Part shown: piece after piece, positions 1 through 11,269 of the stretch
Layout: the number at the start of each line of letters is the position of its first letter
How positions within the stretch are numbered: the stretch's first letter is position 1
Assembly (NCBI GenBank): GCA_016271365.2
Contig: CM057456.1
Span: forward strand, 166,363,501 to 166,427,500
Origin: Neoceratodus forsteri
Taxonomy: Eukaryota > Chordata > Ceratodontiformes > Ceratodontidae
Direction of reading: 5' to 3'
DNA: 64,000 bases
Made by a program: the position numbers and the translations under genes
Notes under the pieces: generated by a model
What the model saw: only the letters and a program-made list of their open reading frames with translations
What the model was told of the DNA's origin: nothing
The model's database searches: none

Positions 1-52
1 TGAGGAGGAGCGGGGCGGTGGGGCTCAGTGGGCAGGTGGGGAGGGGGGTACC

Positions 53-245
53 CTAGACCACCAGGGTAATAGGATGTTTTGTTCTTTACAGATGCCCGCG
101 ATCAGGCAGAGTGTGGTCCACTGGACCACCAGGGATATAGGACTGTTTTTCTTTTATTACAGATGCCCAAGATAGGGCAGAGTGTGGTCCACTGGACCAC
201 CAGGCATATTGGACAGGGAGCTTTTTTTAAACAAATGCCTGCAAT
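53..245. repeat. 71-bp minisatellite, about 2.7 units
   Basis: The segment AGTGTGGTCC followed by ACTGGACCACCAGG occurs at 110 and again at 181, which gives a 71-bp period, with a degenerate earlier unit near 53. Each unit carries GTCCACTGGACCACCAGG, an A/T-rich stretch and then AGATGCC. The wording resembles the 53-62-bp units in the palindrome at 48 kb (GTCCACTAGACACCAGG), so both may come from one family. Open frames across the array are artefacts of the repeat. Confidence 0.7.
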
Positions 246-411
246 CGGGCTGCAGGGGACGTCAGTCCCCGACAGCTGCTGCCTGGCAGGGTGCCAGGCG
301 CAAGTCATCAGGGATCGGCGCACCTGCATGCAAATGGGGCCATAATGACAGCAAATGGCCCCATGTGTGCCTTGCATAAATTATGGCCCTATTTGCATGT
401 CATCTTTTGAA

Positions 412-552
412 TAACCAACAGCTTAACCTGGTTCAAGGTCAGTCGGCATTCATCTGTATCCCCTTCCCCCAGGTCGTGCCTGAAAATAGGCAGGATTTGT
501 CTAGTGCACTTACCCGGTCAACAAAAGCTAAATAAAATAAATAAATAAATAA
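412..552 (+). mobile_element. SINE-A, 3' tail only
   Basis: This matches the tail of the SINE-A copy at 20050-20188: a GGTTCAAGGTCAG block, a TGTATCCCCTTCCCCC block, then CCTGAAAATAGGCAGGATTT, CTAGTGCAC and CCCGGTCAACAAA, ending in an (AAATA)n tract. Only the last 140 bp or so are present, so it is a 5'-truncated copy. The tail wording resembles LINE-X tails at 39.3 and 41.8 kb. Confidence 0.7.
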
Positions 553-904
553 TATCGCGGGTGCTGTGCATGGCGCAATGGAACTTGCGCTAGTGCATCT
601 CCATGCTCCACTCTGGCTACTTGTGCTGGCACAGTGCCACTGCACCATGCACACTGGGAGTGGCCAGGGTGTGATATTCAAAGCTGCTGAGCCATGGCGC
701 AGCTCTGTTGAATATCGCCCAGGCCACACCCCTGCGCAGCCAAGTTGAGCTGCGCCCAAGCTTGAGCCACAGCCTGGCACAGTTTGAATATCCGGCCCAC
801 TAGACCTTATTTTCACAGTAATTAAATGGCACATCTGGATGGCACAATGCCTCTTTACTTCACAGCAAAAAGATTGTACTTATCCTAATTAGTGTGGAAA
901 ATAG
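553..904. other. unclassified, no gene seen
   Basis: GC-rich DNA containing GATATTCAAAGC, GTTGAATATCGCC and TTGAATATCCGGCC as short repeated words. That may mark an old MITE, but I could not define ends. No coding signature. Confidence 0.3.
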
Positions 905-1084
905 TTGACGATTTACAGACTATTTATGTTTCTGAATGTGTGGTCAAACCCAGAAGTGAATTACTGGAACTTTGAAAAGGACTGCCTTGGATCACAGATT
1001 CAGATTTTGCTGTTACATGATAATTTGAATATTATGCTGTCTCATTTCATTATATGCAAATCAGTATTGTTTCAGACTTTTCTT

Positions 1085-1123
1085 TGTATTGCATCTAAAT
1101 AGACATTGAATTTTCAATAAACT
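1085..1123 (+). mobile_element. putative LINE 3' terminus abutting SINE-A
   Basis: The stretch ending TTTCAATAAACTT joins directly to SINE-A at the base where the L1/Tx1-type LINE at 13779 joins its own SINE-A copy; that LINE ends TTTCAATAAAACTT. Further upstream the similarity is weak (TTTGTATT is shared), so relatedness is inferred. The rest of this element would lie to the left, but 1-1084 shows no recognisable LINE coding sequence. It may be heavily truncated or overwritten by later insertions. Confidence 0.35.
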
Positions 1124-1361
1124 TCCCCTACTCTTTTCGAGAAGTACCATGGGATCTTTAACATTCACCTGAACAGGCAGACGGGACCTCGGTTTGATAT
1201 CTCAACTGAAAGATGGCATCTCGGGAAGGCAGCACCCCCCTCATGCTGCACTATACTGTCAAAATTGGGGTTTACCCCAAGTGCTTGGTGTGGGGATAGA
1301 ACCCACAGACTTCTGATCTTCTGGCCTCAGAAGCGAGTGTGCAACCTGCTGAGCCACTGAC
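1124..1361 (-). mobile_element. SINE-A, 5' and central part
   Basis: Read on the minus strand it starts with a tRNA-like head (GTCAGTGGCTCAGCAGG, then a B-box-like GTGGGTTCTATCCCC). It continues through the central domain (GATATCAAACCGAGGTCC, then AAAGATCCCATGG) and stops at CTTCTCGAAAAGAGTAGGGG. The copy at 13528 reads the same way. The 3' half beyond GAGTAGGGG is missing. The central wording resembles repeats I recall from cartilaginous and bony fish; that is recollection, not a search. Confidence 0.75.
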
Positions 1362-2435
1362 GCAAGCAAAGCAGGAACAGAGGGTAATCAGGGATTTCTA
1401 TCAGAAGGGATTAGATAACAGGCTGGGAAGCCAAGGGGTCAAAGTAGTAGGCTCAGGTGCAGACAAAGCTTCACAGACCAAGATAAGAGACCCAGGTCCC
1501 ACAAGTGTAATCAGTGTTTGGAAGAAAGGGAGTTGGAGAAGGTGATGTGGGAGGTATTGAGGAGTGACAGAGTTCTAAAACCCGAGGGGAGGACTGCACC
1601 AGGGAACCTCAGTTTAGAAGAGAATGAAAGAGATGAAGGGTTCAACGGCAGCCCCTAGTGGACCCACAGTATAAGCTGCAAGTGGCAGATTAGGGTGATA
1701 GAAAAATTGTGTCTGTCACAAGGCGTGATCACATGAAATGGAGCACCTATATAGCAAAGTGTCCATGTAGGGCAGGTGGTTGGGGTAGCCATTGTGCAAG
1801 CAATGGTGAGCCAGCATAGTCCCTGAGCAATGTCTGAGTCATGCTGTGTTTCGATAGTATGCTGGTTGCAGTAGAGTGCTGACTGAGAGCCGCTGCTGCT
1901 AGCTGGATGCATACCTGTGGGCTGGCATGTAGGAAGGGGGTCCGGCGGCAATCAGGAGTTCCTGGGGAGGGCAGGCTGAGACTCTCTTGACCCTAGCAGG
2001 GGACTTGTCTGTGGAGGGAACAAGAGACATGGTAAGTGTAGCCTCATCGGGGAGGAGAGACAATGGTGGGGGAGAGATTAAGTCAGGCTAGGGGCAGGGG
2101 AGAAGTAAAATGGGGTAAGTAAGGCAGAAACAGGTAGGACAAAGAAGCAGAAAAGGGTGTGAAGATTCAAAAAACAACCTTAGATCCCTAGTCGAGTTAT
2201 TGACTCCATCAAGACATCCCATAAGAGTACAATACAAATTTAAGCTGCAAATCATGAAAGGAGCAGGTTGGATAAAGGGGCTGCCAGAAATGGCATTACA
2301 GGGAAGTCAGGCAAAATCAGAAAACTGAAACTACTGCAATTAAGGTGCTGCCTGATAACGAAGTGAAAACAGTACAGAAAACAGGCAGAGGCAGCCATTA
2401 AAAACTATCTATAATGCTATGCTGACAGAAATGCA
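1362..2435. other. no gene or recognisable repeat
   Basis: Purine-rich, unremarkable DNA. Short open frames lack family motifs. Confidence 0.4.
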
Positions 2436-2439
2436 GGGA

Positions 2440-2810
2440 CTGGACACAAATTGATTTTACCCACCCCAACAGCATCCCACTGCCCCCCACCTGCCTGACC
2501 AGTCCCCTGTACCTTCCCTCTGTAGGTTCAACATTCCATACTACAAGACCATATGATCCTAGCACGCAGCCCCCGTTGACCAGCACAGATTTCTACAGCC
2601 AGCCACTGACTGACAGGTTGTGATCACATAGCTACTGTAATCAGCTGAGTACAGTATGCAATCACAACCTGTCAGTCGGTGGCAGGCCATGGAGGTGAGC
2701 AGAGGGTCTGTGCTGGTCACTGGGAGGGGCAGTGTGATTGGACAGGCTTGTTAGGGGGTGTCAGACCTATGGAGGGGATATGCAGGGGCCAGATCAGGTG
2801 GGCAGAGCTG
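2440..2810. repeat. palindromic element, centre near 2645
   Basis: The inner arms are strong: a GACTGACAGGTTGTGAT block at about 2607-2624 pairs with ATCACAACCTGTCAGTC at about 2660-2676. The arms extend outward, since TGACCAGCACAG (2577-2588) pairs with CTGTGCTGGTCA (2708-2719). The flanking C-rich left arm and G-rich right arm also correspond loosely. No transposase is present. Its layout resembles the larger palindrome at 48 kb, which also has a CTGACTGA-type centre. I read it as a non-autonomous foldback or MITE-like element. Ends are approximate. Confidence 0.6.
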
Positions 2811-3417
2811 GTTTTAGGCACCAGTGCACCCTGCAGTTGCTGGGGGCCCCCTGCTCATGGGGGGCTCCCAACTAGAGAGGGGGGCTCATGTGGGGAGGCT
2901 GAGGAACTAGGAGGGGCCAGAGAGAAGGGTGAATAAACAGAAATAACAAAAACAAGCAATATAGGGCTATGCAGCTCTTTCTGATGTGGCATCATGATGT
3001 CATGAAATGCCTCACCAAACTGTGACCAGTCAATAAGAGGCAGATGGGCAGCAGTGGATAGGATGGGAAGGGAAGAACAGCCCAAAGACTAACACTGCTG
3101 TCTCCCTCTAAAAAAATACAAATACACCACTGGTTGAACTGAAAATAAAACAAAATGGTGCATGCATGTATTGGCTGCAGTCAAACACATGGGGTTCAGG
3201 TGGGCCAAGTGGGGGGGCCATGACTACACTAATTCTGCTGGGTTCCACCAAAACCCTAAAGCCAGCCCTCCAGGCTGGTGCAGATGGCAGTGGGATTCAA
3301 AGCTATGCACAGAGGTGTCAGACCACTGGCCACCCTCAAAAAGCTTTTTAAACATATCAGAGGTATTATGGGAGACTGGGACAACTGGACACCAGGGAAA
3401 ACCTTTTTCTTTGAGAA

Positions 3418-4540
3418 ACATAAAAACATAGACGTTGACAGCAGAAGGAGATCACTAGGTCCATCTAGTCTGCCTATTTGTTTTAGACCTGTTTTGACAC
3501 TCTAGTTGCCCTTACTAGTCAGGGCTCCCTTGTGTCTATCTCATGCATTCTTGAAACCCCCCCACAGTGTTGACCCCCACAACCTCTTGAGGCAGGCTGT
3601 TCCAAGCATCCACCACTCATTCTGTGAAGAAAAACTTCCTGGTGTTGGTAGGGAATCTCCCTCCTTGCAGACTGAGGTCATGCCCCTGGTCCTGGAGCTC
3701 TTCTTGAAGTGAAAAAGTTCCTGTGCCTGCATCTTGTTAATGCCTTTTATGTATTTGAATGTTTCAACCATGTCCCCTCTCTCTCTTCTCTGCTCCAGGG
3801 AGTACAAATTCAGTTCTCTAAGTCTTTCCTCATAAGACATGTACTGCAGACACTGAATCATTTTTGTCACCTTTCTCTGTACTGTTTCCACACAGTCAAG
3901 GTCCTTCCTGAGGTGAGGCCTCCAGAATTGGACTCTGTATTCCAGGTGAGGCCTGGACCAGTGATCTATACAATGGTAGTACCACCTCTATCTTCCTGCT
4001 CGTGATTCCTCTCCCAATGCAGCCCAGCATTCTGTTGGCCTCCAATGTTGCCTTCTCACACTGCTTGCTAACCTTCAAGTCATCTGAGATTATGATTCCC
4101 AGATCTCATTCCTGGATTGAGGCTGCTAGTCTTTTGCCTCCTAGGTAATACTCCTTCCTTGGACTTTTCTTTCCTATGTGCATAACCTTGCACTTTTTGG
4201 CATTAAATCTCAGCTGCCACAAATCCAGACCATTCTTCTAGTTTCTTGAGGTCAGCTTCCATTTTGTTCACTCCTTCTCGGGTGTCCACCCTGCTACATA
4301 TCGTGGTGTCATCTGTGAAAAGTCACACCTTCCCTTCCAGTCCATCAGTGATATCTGATCTAAAAACATTGAAGAGCACAGTTCCCAGCACTGAGCCCTG
4401 GGGCACCCCACTGGTCACCCTGCCTTCTGTCAATTGTGCTCCATTAACCTGTACCCTCTGAGTTCTGCCTTGTAACCAGTTTTGTACCCATCTGACTATT
4501 TCTGGACCATCTCCTGTGTGATCAAGCTTCTTTAACAGTC
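3418..4540 (-). mobile_element. CR1 LINE, 5'-truncated, antisense (copy A)
   Basis: The plus strand reads the CR1 3' end backwards: AAACATAGACGTTGACAGCAG, then a block complementary to GGCAGACTAGATGGACC. Minus-strand frames give degraded RT C-terminal protein: residues such as MSYEERLRELNLYSLEQRRE (3541-3891) and ANRMLGCIGRGITSRK (3896-4078). Further 5', near 4310-4500, comes a region equivalent to TSGVPQGSVLG and WLQGRTQRV of the RT domain. Several frameshifts and stops are present and the 5' end is lost near 4540, so this is a dead-on-arrival copy. Confidence 0.85.
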
Positions 4541-4958
4541 ATTGTAATCATTTGAAATCTTGACCACATATGTATGTCTAGAAAATGTTCCAAAGTGACT
4601 TCTCTATCCAGTGAATTGACTAGCTACTGCCAGAATCAATCTGTGAGAAACCGTTGATGCAAATTTATCATACAAATCACTCTGACTTGCCCCTGGTGAA
4701 AGTATTTTTGTTTGTTAAATTTATATTTTTAAGTTCTTCGAGCACACAAGCGCGAACAAATTTGTTGGTATGAGAGTTGCTAAAAAGGAGTATGAGGTGT
4801 GCCAGCCCAGTAATCATAGGTGCTGCAGGGGCCAGTCTGTGGCCAGCAAATCAGCAGGCAGTGTCCTGATGACACTGGTTTGCTGAGGGGGCTGGTCTCG
4901 GCAAACATTTCAAAGGACAGAGCCGATGCTGCGTGCTGTTCTGTCTTTTGAAATGCAA
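4541..4958. other. no gene; possible family K outer part
   Basis: Mixed DNA. From about 4800 it holds inverted wording around CAAATCAGCAGGC and GGTTTGCTGAGGGGGC, which may be the outer part of the family K element that follows. Confidence 0.3.
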
Positions 4959-4978
4959 GCCCTTCAGCTGCAGCTCAG

Positions 4979-5240
4979 CGTGTCTTTCCTAGTTAAACAA
5001 TTTCCCAGTTCCCTGCAGCCCCATAGTGTGTCTTTCCAGGTTAAATAATTTCCCTGGTCCCTGCAGTTGCTCAGTGTGTTTTTCCTGATTAAACAATTTC
5101 CCTGTTCCCTGCAGCCCCATAGTATCTCTTTCCTGGTTAAACAATTTCCCCATTCCCTGCAGCTCAGCATGTCTTTCCTGGTGAAACAATTTCCACATTC
5201 CCTGCAGCTCAGCATGTCTTTCCTGGTGAAACAATTTCCC
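4979..5240 (-). repeat. minisatellite of 53-60-bp units, about 4.5 copies
   Basis: Units repeat TGTCTTTCCTGGTTAAACAA, TTTCCC and TTCCCTGCAGC, with CCCATAGT or TCAGCAT between them. The two longest open frames across it (minus strand) simply repeat a motif containing LFNQER and LQGTGK, as expected for a tandem array and not for a protein domain. It lies inside the family K copy, where the other copy has its own array at 22450-22800. Confidence 0.75.
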
Positions 5241-5729
5241 CTTTCCAACATCAGGATGCCCACTTCTGATGCTGGATGCTCCCCCCAACCCGTCTATATT
5301 GTTAGCCGACAACAGGATGCCCAATCCCCCTGTCAGCAATGGCATGGCCCCCCCCCCCACACACACACACACTATTATTGCACACTGGGAGCCCACCCCA
5401 GTGTGCATAAATGTTTAAAACAAAATCCCTGTAAAATAGAAAAATTATTCACCCAAAGTTTTTTTTTTTTATTTTATCTGTAAAAAGAAAACTTTCCAAC
5501 ATTGTCCCCCCAGTCCCCTCTCCCCCACTCCAACCCTCCCTCTGTTCACCCACCTCTCCACACCCCCCTCACCCATACTTTCCCTCTGGAGGTCAGGAGC
5601 CATGATCTTCACTGGCCTAGGATACGTCTGCACTCTTCAAAGCCGAACTAGGAACTGAGGAATCGGGTAAGCCTGTATAATGAGACTGTGAGGGGTTTTA
5701 ACTTAGGTTGATATCTCAGCCATTTTTAG

Positions 5730-5930
5730 GAATTTTGGTCTCAAAAATTTCAACATGGGGTTCTTGGGACCCTCCTCATGAACCTGTCAGTGTCATTTTG
5801 TTTCTCGGTCTCAAAAGGTGATTTTTGCGGTCACTACGTGGAATCACCTTTCAGGACCGAGTACCAGAATGACAGTGCCACTGTTCATGAGGTGGGGTCC
5901 CAAATAGCCCATGTTGCAAATTTGGTGGAA
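5730..5930. repeat. long hairpin inside family K, arms about 85 nt
   Basis: The left arm runs TTCAACATGGGG, TCATGAAC, CAGTGTCATTTTG, CTCGGTCTCAAAAGGTGATT. The right arm answers with AATCACCTTTCAGGACCGAG, CAGAATGACAGTG, GTTCATGAGG and CCCATGTTG. The centre is near 5833. The same hairpin appears at about 21920-22085, and weaker versions occur in every 295-bp unit. Confidence 0.75.
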
Positions 5931-6830
5931 ATGTTCACAAAAATGCCTGTGTTACCAGTGTGCATTGTGCAGTTTCTACGCACTCTTGTAACTTTGATAA
6001 TTTTTTATATTTTCTCTCCAGATTTTCAACATTGCCATTTTTTCACATCTCCTTATAAATAGTATAATTGTCATTTTTCACATCCTGCTCAAAATGTGTT
6101 TTCTCACCTGTGGCACAAAATGGCTCAGTCGGTGTGCAAAATCAACTTTCAAGATGGATTAACAAAATCACAGTGCTACTGTTCATGAGGAGAGGTCCCA
6201 AAAAGGCCATGTTTAAAACTGGGTGAAAAAAAAATCCACAAAATGCCTGCATTATGAGTTTCTATGCACATTTTTATCTTTGCCAATTTTTAATATTTTC
6301 ACTCCAGATTTTCAACATTGTCATTTTTACAAACTTCCTTATGAATAAAATAGCTGTAATTTTTTTGCATCCGGCCTGAAATGTGTTTTTGCACCTATGG
6401 CACGGTCGCCTAATCTAAATCGCTCTTTCAGCATGAGTGAACAAAAATACAGTGGCACTCTTCTTGAGGTGGGGTACCAAAAAGGCCATGTTGAAAATGT
6501 GGTGACACAACTCCAAAAAATGGTCAAGTTGCACCCAGTCATTCACAATTTTCTATGCACTCATGTAACTTTGGTCATTTTCAATATTTTCACTCCAAAT
6601 TTTCAATATAGCCTTTTTATCACACCACCTCATGAACAGCACAGCTGTCATACAACTTTCTATTGCTCATTATCAATAAAACTCTTCCTGCACTACTACA
6701 TTCCCACATACTTCCTTATCTCTAAACACGATGAACTTTCAGCATTAACAAATGCTTGTTTGTATTGTAGTAGGGTGAGGTATAACTTTGGCTCTTTCAG
6801 AGGATCAGTACTCGGCTGCCATGTGTGACC

Positions 6831-7955
6831 TGGAGCAATACCGAGAGGCCTTTTCAGTTCAGACCAGATATTTGGCTGCAGATGTTTGCCAGAACTACTG
6901 CACAAACTATTTATTTAAATCAGATCTTCTTGTCAAACAGTAATTAAATAGCAAAAATGTAAACAACGCTTATATTTATGGCCAGTTAATTTCTGCTTTC
7001 CAGTTGTGAAAGGGTATATTAGTGGTTAAATGAACTTACGATACTGACTGTGGCTATTAACAGACAGAGATGAAGTGTTACAAGCTGAGGAGCAGAGTGA
7101 ACATTTAAATGACCACATTTTCCCTCCAGGATGTAATTTACGATCGGCACGAGTGGAAACAGCTGAGGTCTGCTAACTGAAATCAGATCGCTTAGATAAA
7201 GCTAAAGACATGTTTTTATCAATCTATTTTCATAGGTATCATAAAAACTTCAGTTTCATCAGATGCCACAAAACAGTACATATTGTATATGTTTTCCAGT
7301 TTTTGGAAAGTGTAAACCAGCAGGATCCACTAGTTCTTTAGCACAGTATAATAATCCTTAGCTGAAGTGATAGCATCCCAAAATTAAGATAATAAAGATC
7401 ACAGTGATGAACATATTTTGTGGACTGGGTAGCATATCCGGCTGCAATATTGTTAAAAGTAACAGCATATTTATGAAATATTGTACCCGGAAGATTAAAA
7501 AATAAGACAGAATTATATTCTAGGGTTATTAAAATGACTTGTTTTGCTATATATATATATATTTTTTACATATGGAGTTAAGTTATTTTGTGTTTTGTAT
7601 AAATAGCTTTGTTTACTGTTTACTGTTTACTTTCTTTGTGATCTTTTGCATGTGTTCCTGAAACATCAGAGACTGCTCCAACACAATACCCAGCTAGTTA
7701 AAACTAGGTACTGTACATATTCCAAACTAAGTCCACTTACCCCTTCAGTTCGCATCTTGTTTTTTTTTTTTACAGTAAATGTGTAAGGTTCCCCAAATGC
7801 CTATTACACATAGTAAGCCATTGCCAGACATGCTTCAGATGTTGAAGCTGCAATTTGTTTTGTAAAACAATCTGTCATAGTCATGTTATATTATGTTTTA
7901 TCAGTGTTTTGTCCTCCAGTTTCCTGTGTGTAGCCACCTATAGGCTTTAAAGGTT
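6831..7955. other. no gene or recognisable repeat
   Basis: A/T-rich unique-looking DNA with a short (AT)n tract near 7550 and GTTTACT direct repeats near 7610. Open frames are short and featureless. Confidence 0.4.
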
Positions 7956-8294
7956 AGCAAGCCAACCTTAAAGGTGATCCACCACTGGCAGGCAGTCAGT
8001 GCAGTCCGCGGAGCACAGGCGTAATATGACTGGACCTAGAGGTCCCAGTCAAAAGCCTGGCTGCCACATTCTTCACCAGCTGCATGTGGTGGATATCAGC
8101 CCCTGGTGGACCAGGTAGAGGGAAGTGCAGTAATCAAGGTGGGTAGTGACAAAGGCATGGACCAGTGTTGGAAGATCATCCAGAAGAACCAAGTGTTTTA
8201 CCCCAGTGATGTTCCTCAGATGGTAGAAAGAGGATTTAATGACAGCCAACACCTGAGGTTTTAGTGTCAGACCATCATCAAAAATAAAGCCCAG

Positions 8295-8928
8295 AAGCAG
8301 GCCTGGTGGTGCTGAGGGCTGAGGCGCTGGATGCCTTACCTCACACCACGCCGGCGACACATGTTCAGGAACAAGCACGGGCCACTGGGGGTCGGCCGGG
8401 GAGAAGAAAAGTTGAATGCCACTTGGCTGCTCTCGTTCTCTGGGGGGGTTGCATGCTCCTGCCACAATACCGACACCTAGGGGAGCCCGGGTGAAGGTGC
8501 GGTAGGAGGGAGTAGCAGTATTGGGATAGGGCAGATGTCGGCAGAGGGGCAGAGCGGAAGGCACATCTCAGCATGCCTTCAGGCTCCTTAGCCCTCATTG
8601 CACACTGGCATAGGGGAACAAACAGGGAAAAACACCCTCTCTCTCTCCTAGGTGATGACTCCTCGCTGTATGGATCCTCGGGCTCGTAGGGCAGACTCCG
8701 CTGTACAGATCCACGTCACAGCATGTAAGGTTTGGAGGGGGTATAAAGCCAGGGAATACCTCCTCACCCTACCTGAGGGTTATCTGGGCACCTAGGTTAG
8801 TGGACTTGGTATTCGAGTGGCAGACCCGGACGAGGAGTAGGATCATATGCAGATAGAGGCAGTCTGAATGAGTGGAGAGATGGGGGCAGTTAGGAAAAGA
8901 ATAAATACAAGAGTTAAAAAAAAAAAAA
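8295..8928 (+). mobile_element. SINE-B, full length, poly(A)-tailed (copy 1)
   Basis: The tRNA-like head reads CCTGGTGGTGCTGAGGGC, then TGAGGCGCTGGATGCCTTAC, and the body ends in AGTTAAAAAAAAAAAA. It sits inside the L2 3' region, flanked by imperfect duplications (AATAAAGCCCAG at 8283-8294, CATAATGCCCAG at 8929-8940). Its 634-bp length is close to the 625-bp copy at 61781-62405, and both carry a CTCCTAGGTGATG / CCTAGGGGTAGGCGATGG-like block and a TGGATCCTC block. The long body suggests a composite SINE with a LINE-derived 3' part. Confidence 0.75.
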
Positions 8929-9207
8929 CATAATGCCCAGGTTACATACCTGGTCTGAGGTAATGAGCGGTATGCCATCAATCAATAGACCTGATGGCTG
9001 ACCAGCCCCCAAACCCACCCCTGGATGACCAGGGTCCACGACCAACACTTCAGTCTTATCCAGATTCAGTCTCAGCCAGCTGGTACTCATCCAAGTTCTG
9101 ATTTTGGTGAGGCAGTTATTTAGCACAGAGAGTGCATCATCCTGTCCAGACAGAAAAGACATATACAGCTGTGTAACATCTGCATAGCAGTGAAAACTCA
9201 AGCTGTA

Positions 9208-9693
9208 TCATCTCATGATATCTCCCAATAGCAGCATGTACACTGCAAACAACATGGGGGCCAGAATGGAGCCCTGTGGTGCCCCGTAGGGCTGGGAGTG
9301 AGTGCCAGAGGAATATATTCCAGTGACAACTCTCTGAGACCTGCCCACAAGGAATGAATGAAACCATTTGAGGACTGTACCAGACAGCCCACAAAGAAGC
9401 CACAAACACTCCAACAGCACACCATGGTCTACAGTGTCAAATGCAGCAGAGAGATCAAGAAGGACCAGAATGGTATGTGCCTTTTGATCTCTTGCCATTA
9501 GGAGGTCATTCAATACATGAACAAGTGTAGTCTCCATTCTATGCCTCTTCCTAAAACCAGACTGGAGAGTATCATAGACATTGTAAGTTATACAGTGATC
9601 ATACAATTGCAGTGCAACCACCTTTTCAATAACCTTACCAACAAATGGCAGGTTAGAAATATGCCGGTAGTTAGCTAGACAGTCTGGATACAA
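9208..9693 (-). pseudogene. L2 reverse transcriptase palm fragment (161 codons open)
   Basis: The open frame starts after the YRHISNLPFVGKVIEKVVA segment expected at RT motif 1-2. It contains QSGFRKRHRMETT, the catalytic-block equivalent LLDLSAAFDTVDHGVL, and APQGSILAPMLFAVYM. It ends before the YADD region, which is in a different frame at 8914-9201 and is mutated to YADV (FHCYADVTQLY). In a live element this enzyme copies LINE RNA at a nicked chromosomal target. Here it is only a fossil segment. Confidence 0.8.
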
Positions 9694-9703
9694 GGAGGAT
9701 TTC

Positions 9704-10495
9704 TTAAGGAGTGGTTAAATGACCGCCTCCTTGAGGGGATCTCAAAAGCCCCCCCCCCAAGGACTTCCAGGCAATTTTCGGAAGGATCGGGCAGATAACA
9801 TCTACACAACCCACTAAAAGGTGTGTAGGGCCCGGATCCAAACTACAACAGGTTGGGAGCAGTGTTTGGACAATCTTCATAATGTCCGTGAATTCCAGCA
9901 ATTGAAAATCTGACCAGACAGGCCGAGTGCATGCCACTTCCTGCTGATCTCCACAATCCCTTATAGGAGAGGCCAGGCCGATGCCAGACCTGATGCTGGC
10001 AACCTTATCTGTGAATAATTGAGCAAACTCCTCTCTTTTCAGCTGAAAAAAGGCTTCTCTGGGCTGGAGACAGATTGGATTGCACAATCTGTCAACAGTC
10101 TGGAAAAACTGAGCCAGTCGATTCCGTGCAGCAGAACTCTCCCTGGACAGAAATTCTACCTTCTTATGGGTAATTTCTGATTGATAGCCATCATAATGTG
10201 CCATCAACCTAAGCCTATCAACATTAAGGCCAAACTTTCACCAGGCTCTCTCCATCCTTCAGCTAACTCACCTCAGCTCCTTCGAGGAACCATCAAACCA
10301 AGGGTTCCTTTGGCGAAGGATGAGACGCTGAACATGAGCAAGAGCAATCTTGTCCAGGGCATCTCCTACAGCCTTATTATAGGCATATACATCACCTGGA
10401 CTCATGCATTCACCCGATAAACCCAATATGTCCAGCATCACCGATAGGTCACTGGGGGTAACTCCCCTTAAAGGGTGATACTGAATCATCTCCAT
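9704..10495 (-). pseudogene. L2 ORF2 linker between endonuclease and RT
   Basis: Two minus-strand open segments (9704-10207 and 10268-10495) in different frames carry linker wording: LAHVQRLILRQRNPWFDGSS KELR, then a FFQLKREEFAQLFTDKVASI block. This precedes the RT in L2-type ORF2. The frame break near 10210-10267 and a run of C residues at 9752 show decay. Confidence 0.65.
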
Positions 10496-10765
10496 AGGGG
10501 CAGACCTATTGGGGGGGGCTCTGAAACTGAACCTTATGGTGTGATGTCAGACCAGCTGACTGGTTCCATCCCCAAGTCAGCTATCTCCATACCCAGGTGA
10601 AAGATCAGATCCAATGAGTGACCCCCGACATGGGTCGAGGAGGTAACTACCTATGTGAGGCCCAGCATCATCATCAGCTGGAGGAGATTTTGACCAAAGT
10701 GCGAGAGTTCATTATTGACCCAGGCATTGAAATCCCCCAGAACTATCCATCTGGGATAGCAATCC

Positions 10766-11225
10766 CCTTCCTTAAACTTATATGTTTCAGAAAGAAAGTA
10801 GAGCTTTGCCCAAGTTTTGTGAAAAAAGTTTGGAATTTGCCCAAGTCAGAAGTAACAATAAACAAATAGATAAATAAATAAAAACAACTTTTGTTTAAAA
10901 TAAACTCTGCCCTCGGGCATGTGCATTTCCACTTATGCAAAATTAGTTTCTTGTCAGAACACAAGTCCTGTATAGATTTGCAGCTTTATACAGTGATACA
11001 CGACTTTTATGGGGCAGATGGTGGCTGACCACAGAGGTGGGTGGTGGCTAAGTATTGGTTACTGTCTGTGTGGGGTTGGCATTGGGTTGGGGGGGCAGGA
11101 GGCTACTGGGAGGGGGGAACCACTTGGGACATTCTGTAAATGAGATTTGTTTCCCATAGAACCTATCCTGTGACCTACTTAACTTCTAATTAAAATTAAT
11201 AAAACTAGTGGATACCAGGGAATAG
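10766..11225. other. no gene; short ATAA-rich tract
   Basis: Contains an AAATAGATAAATAAATAAA tract near 10864 that could be a LINE tail. Nothing else is recognisable. Confidence 0.3.
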
Positions 11226-11269
11226 AATTTTCTTGCCAGCTGGAATTAGATGAGGGTGGGGGTTAACAG

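Larger units (their letters stand above)
4960..6830 (-). mobile_element. family K element, copy 1 (palindromic unit array plus minisatellite)
   Basis: This resembles the reverse complement of 21050-22800. Matched landmarks are the complement of GGGGTGGGCTCCCAG near 5385-5400 against 22420-22436, a CTTCAAAGCC block near 5636 against its complement near 22190, and the TTCAACATGGGG hairpin at 5750 against CCCCATGTTGAA at 22070. From 5870 a unit of 277-301 bp repeats, with starts near 5870, 6171 and 6448 marked by GTGCCACTGTTCATGAGG. No transposase, reverse transcriptase or TIR with a target duplication was found, so the class is unknown. Confidence 0.55.
7960..10765 (-). mobile_element. L2-clade LINE, 5'-truncated, antisense, split by SINE-B
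   Basis: On the minus strand, order from 5' is: end of the endonuclease (GDFNAWVNN near 10730, then a GHSLDLIF and VSWSD region near 10540-10620), linker, RT palm, RT 3' part and 3' UTR to about 7960. The wording (LDLSAAFDTVDH, WMSTSWLRLNLDKTEVLVV) is typical of L2. The UTR is interrupted by SINE-B at 8295-8928. Frameshifts are frequent and the catalytic YADD reads YADV near 9180, so it is inactive. It is truncated within the endonuclease. Confidence 0.85.

Noticed and set aside
439..834. 131-codon minus-strand frame
   Set aside because: It crosses the SINE-A tail boundary into unrelated DNA, so it cannot be a conserved protein.
5067..5483. 138-codon open frame and its antisense partner
   Set aside because: Both repeat the same short peptide because they read a 53-60-bp tandem array. 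Not a gene.
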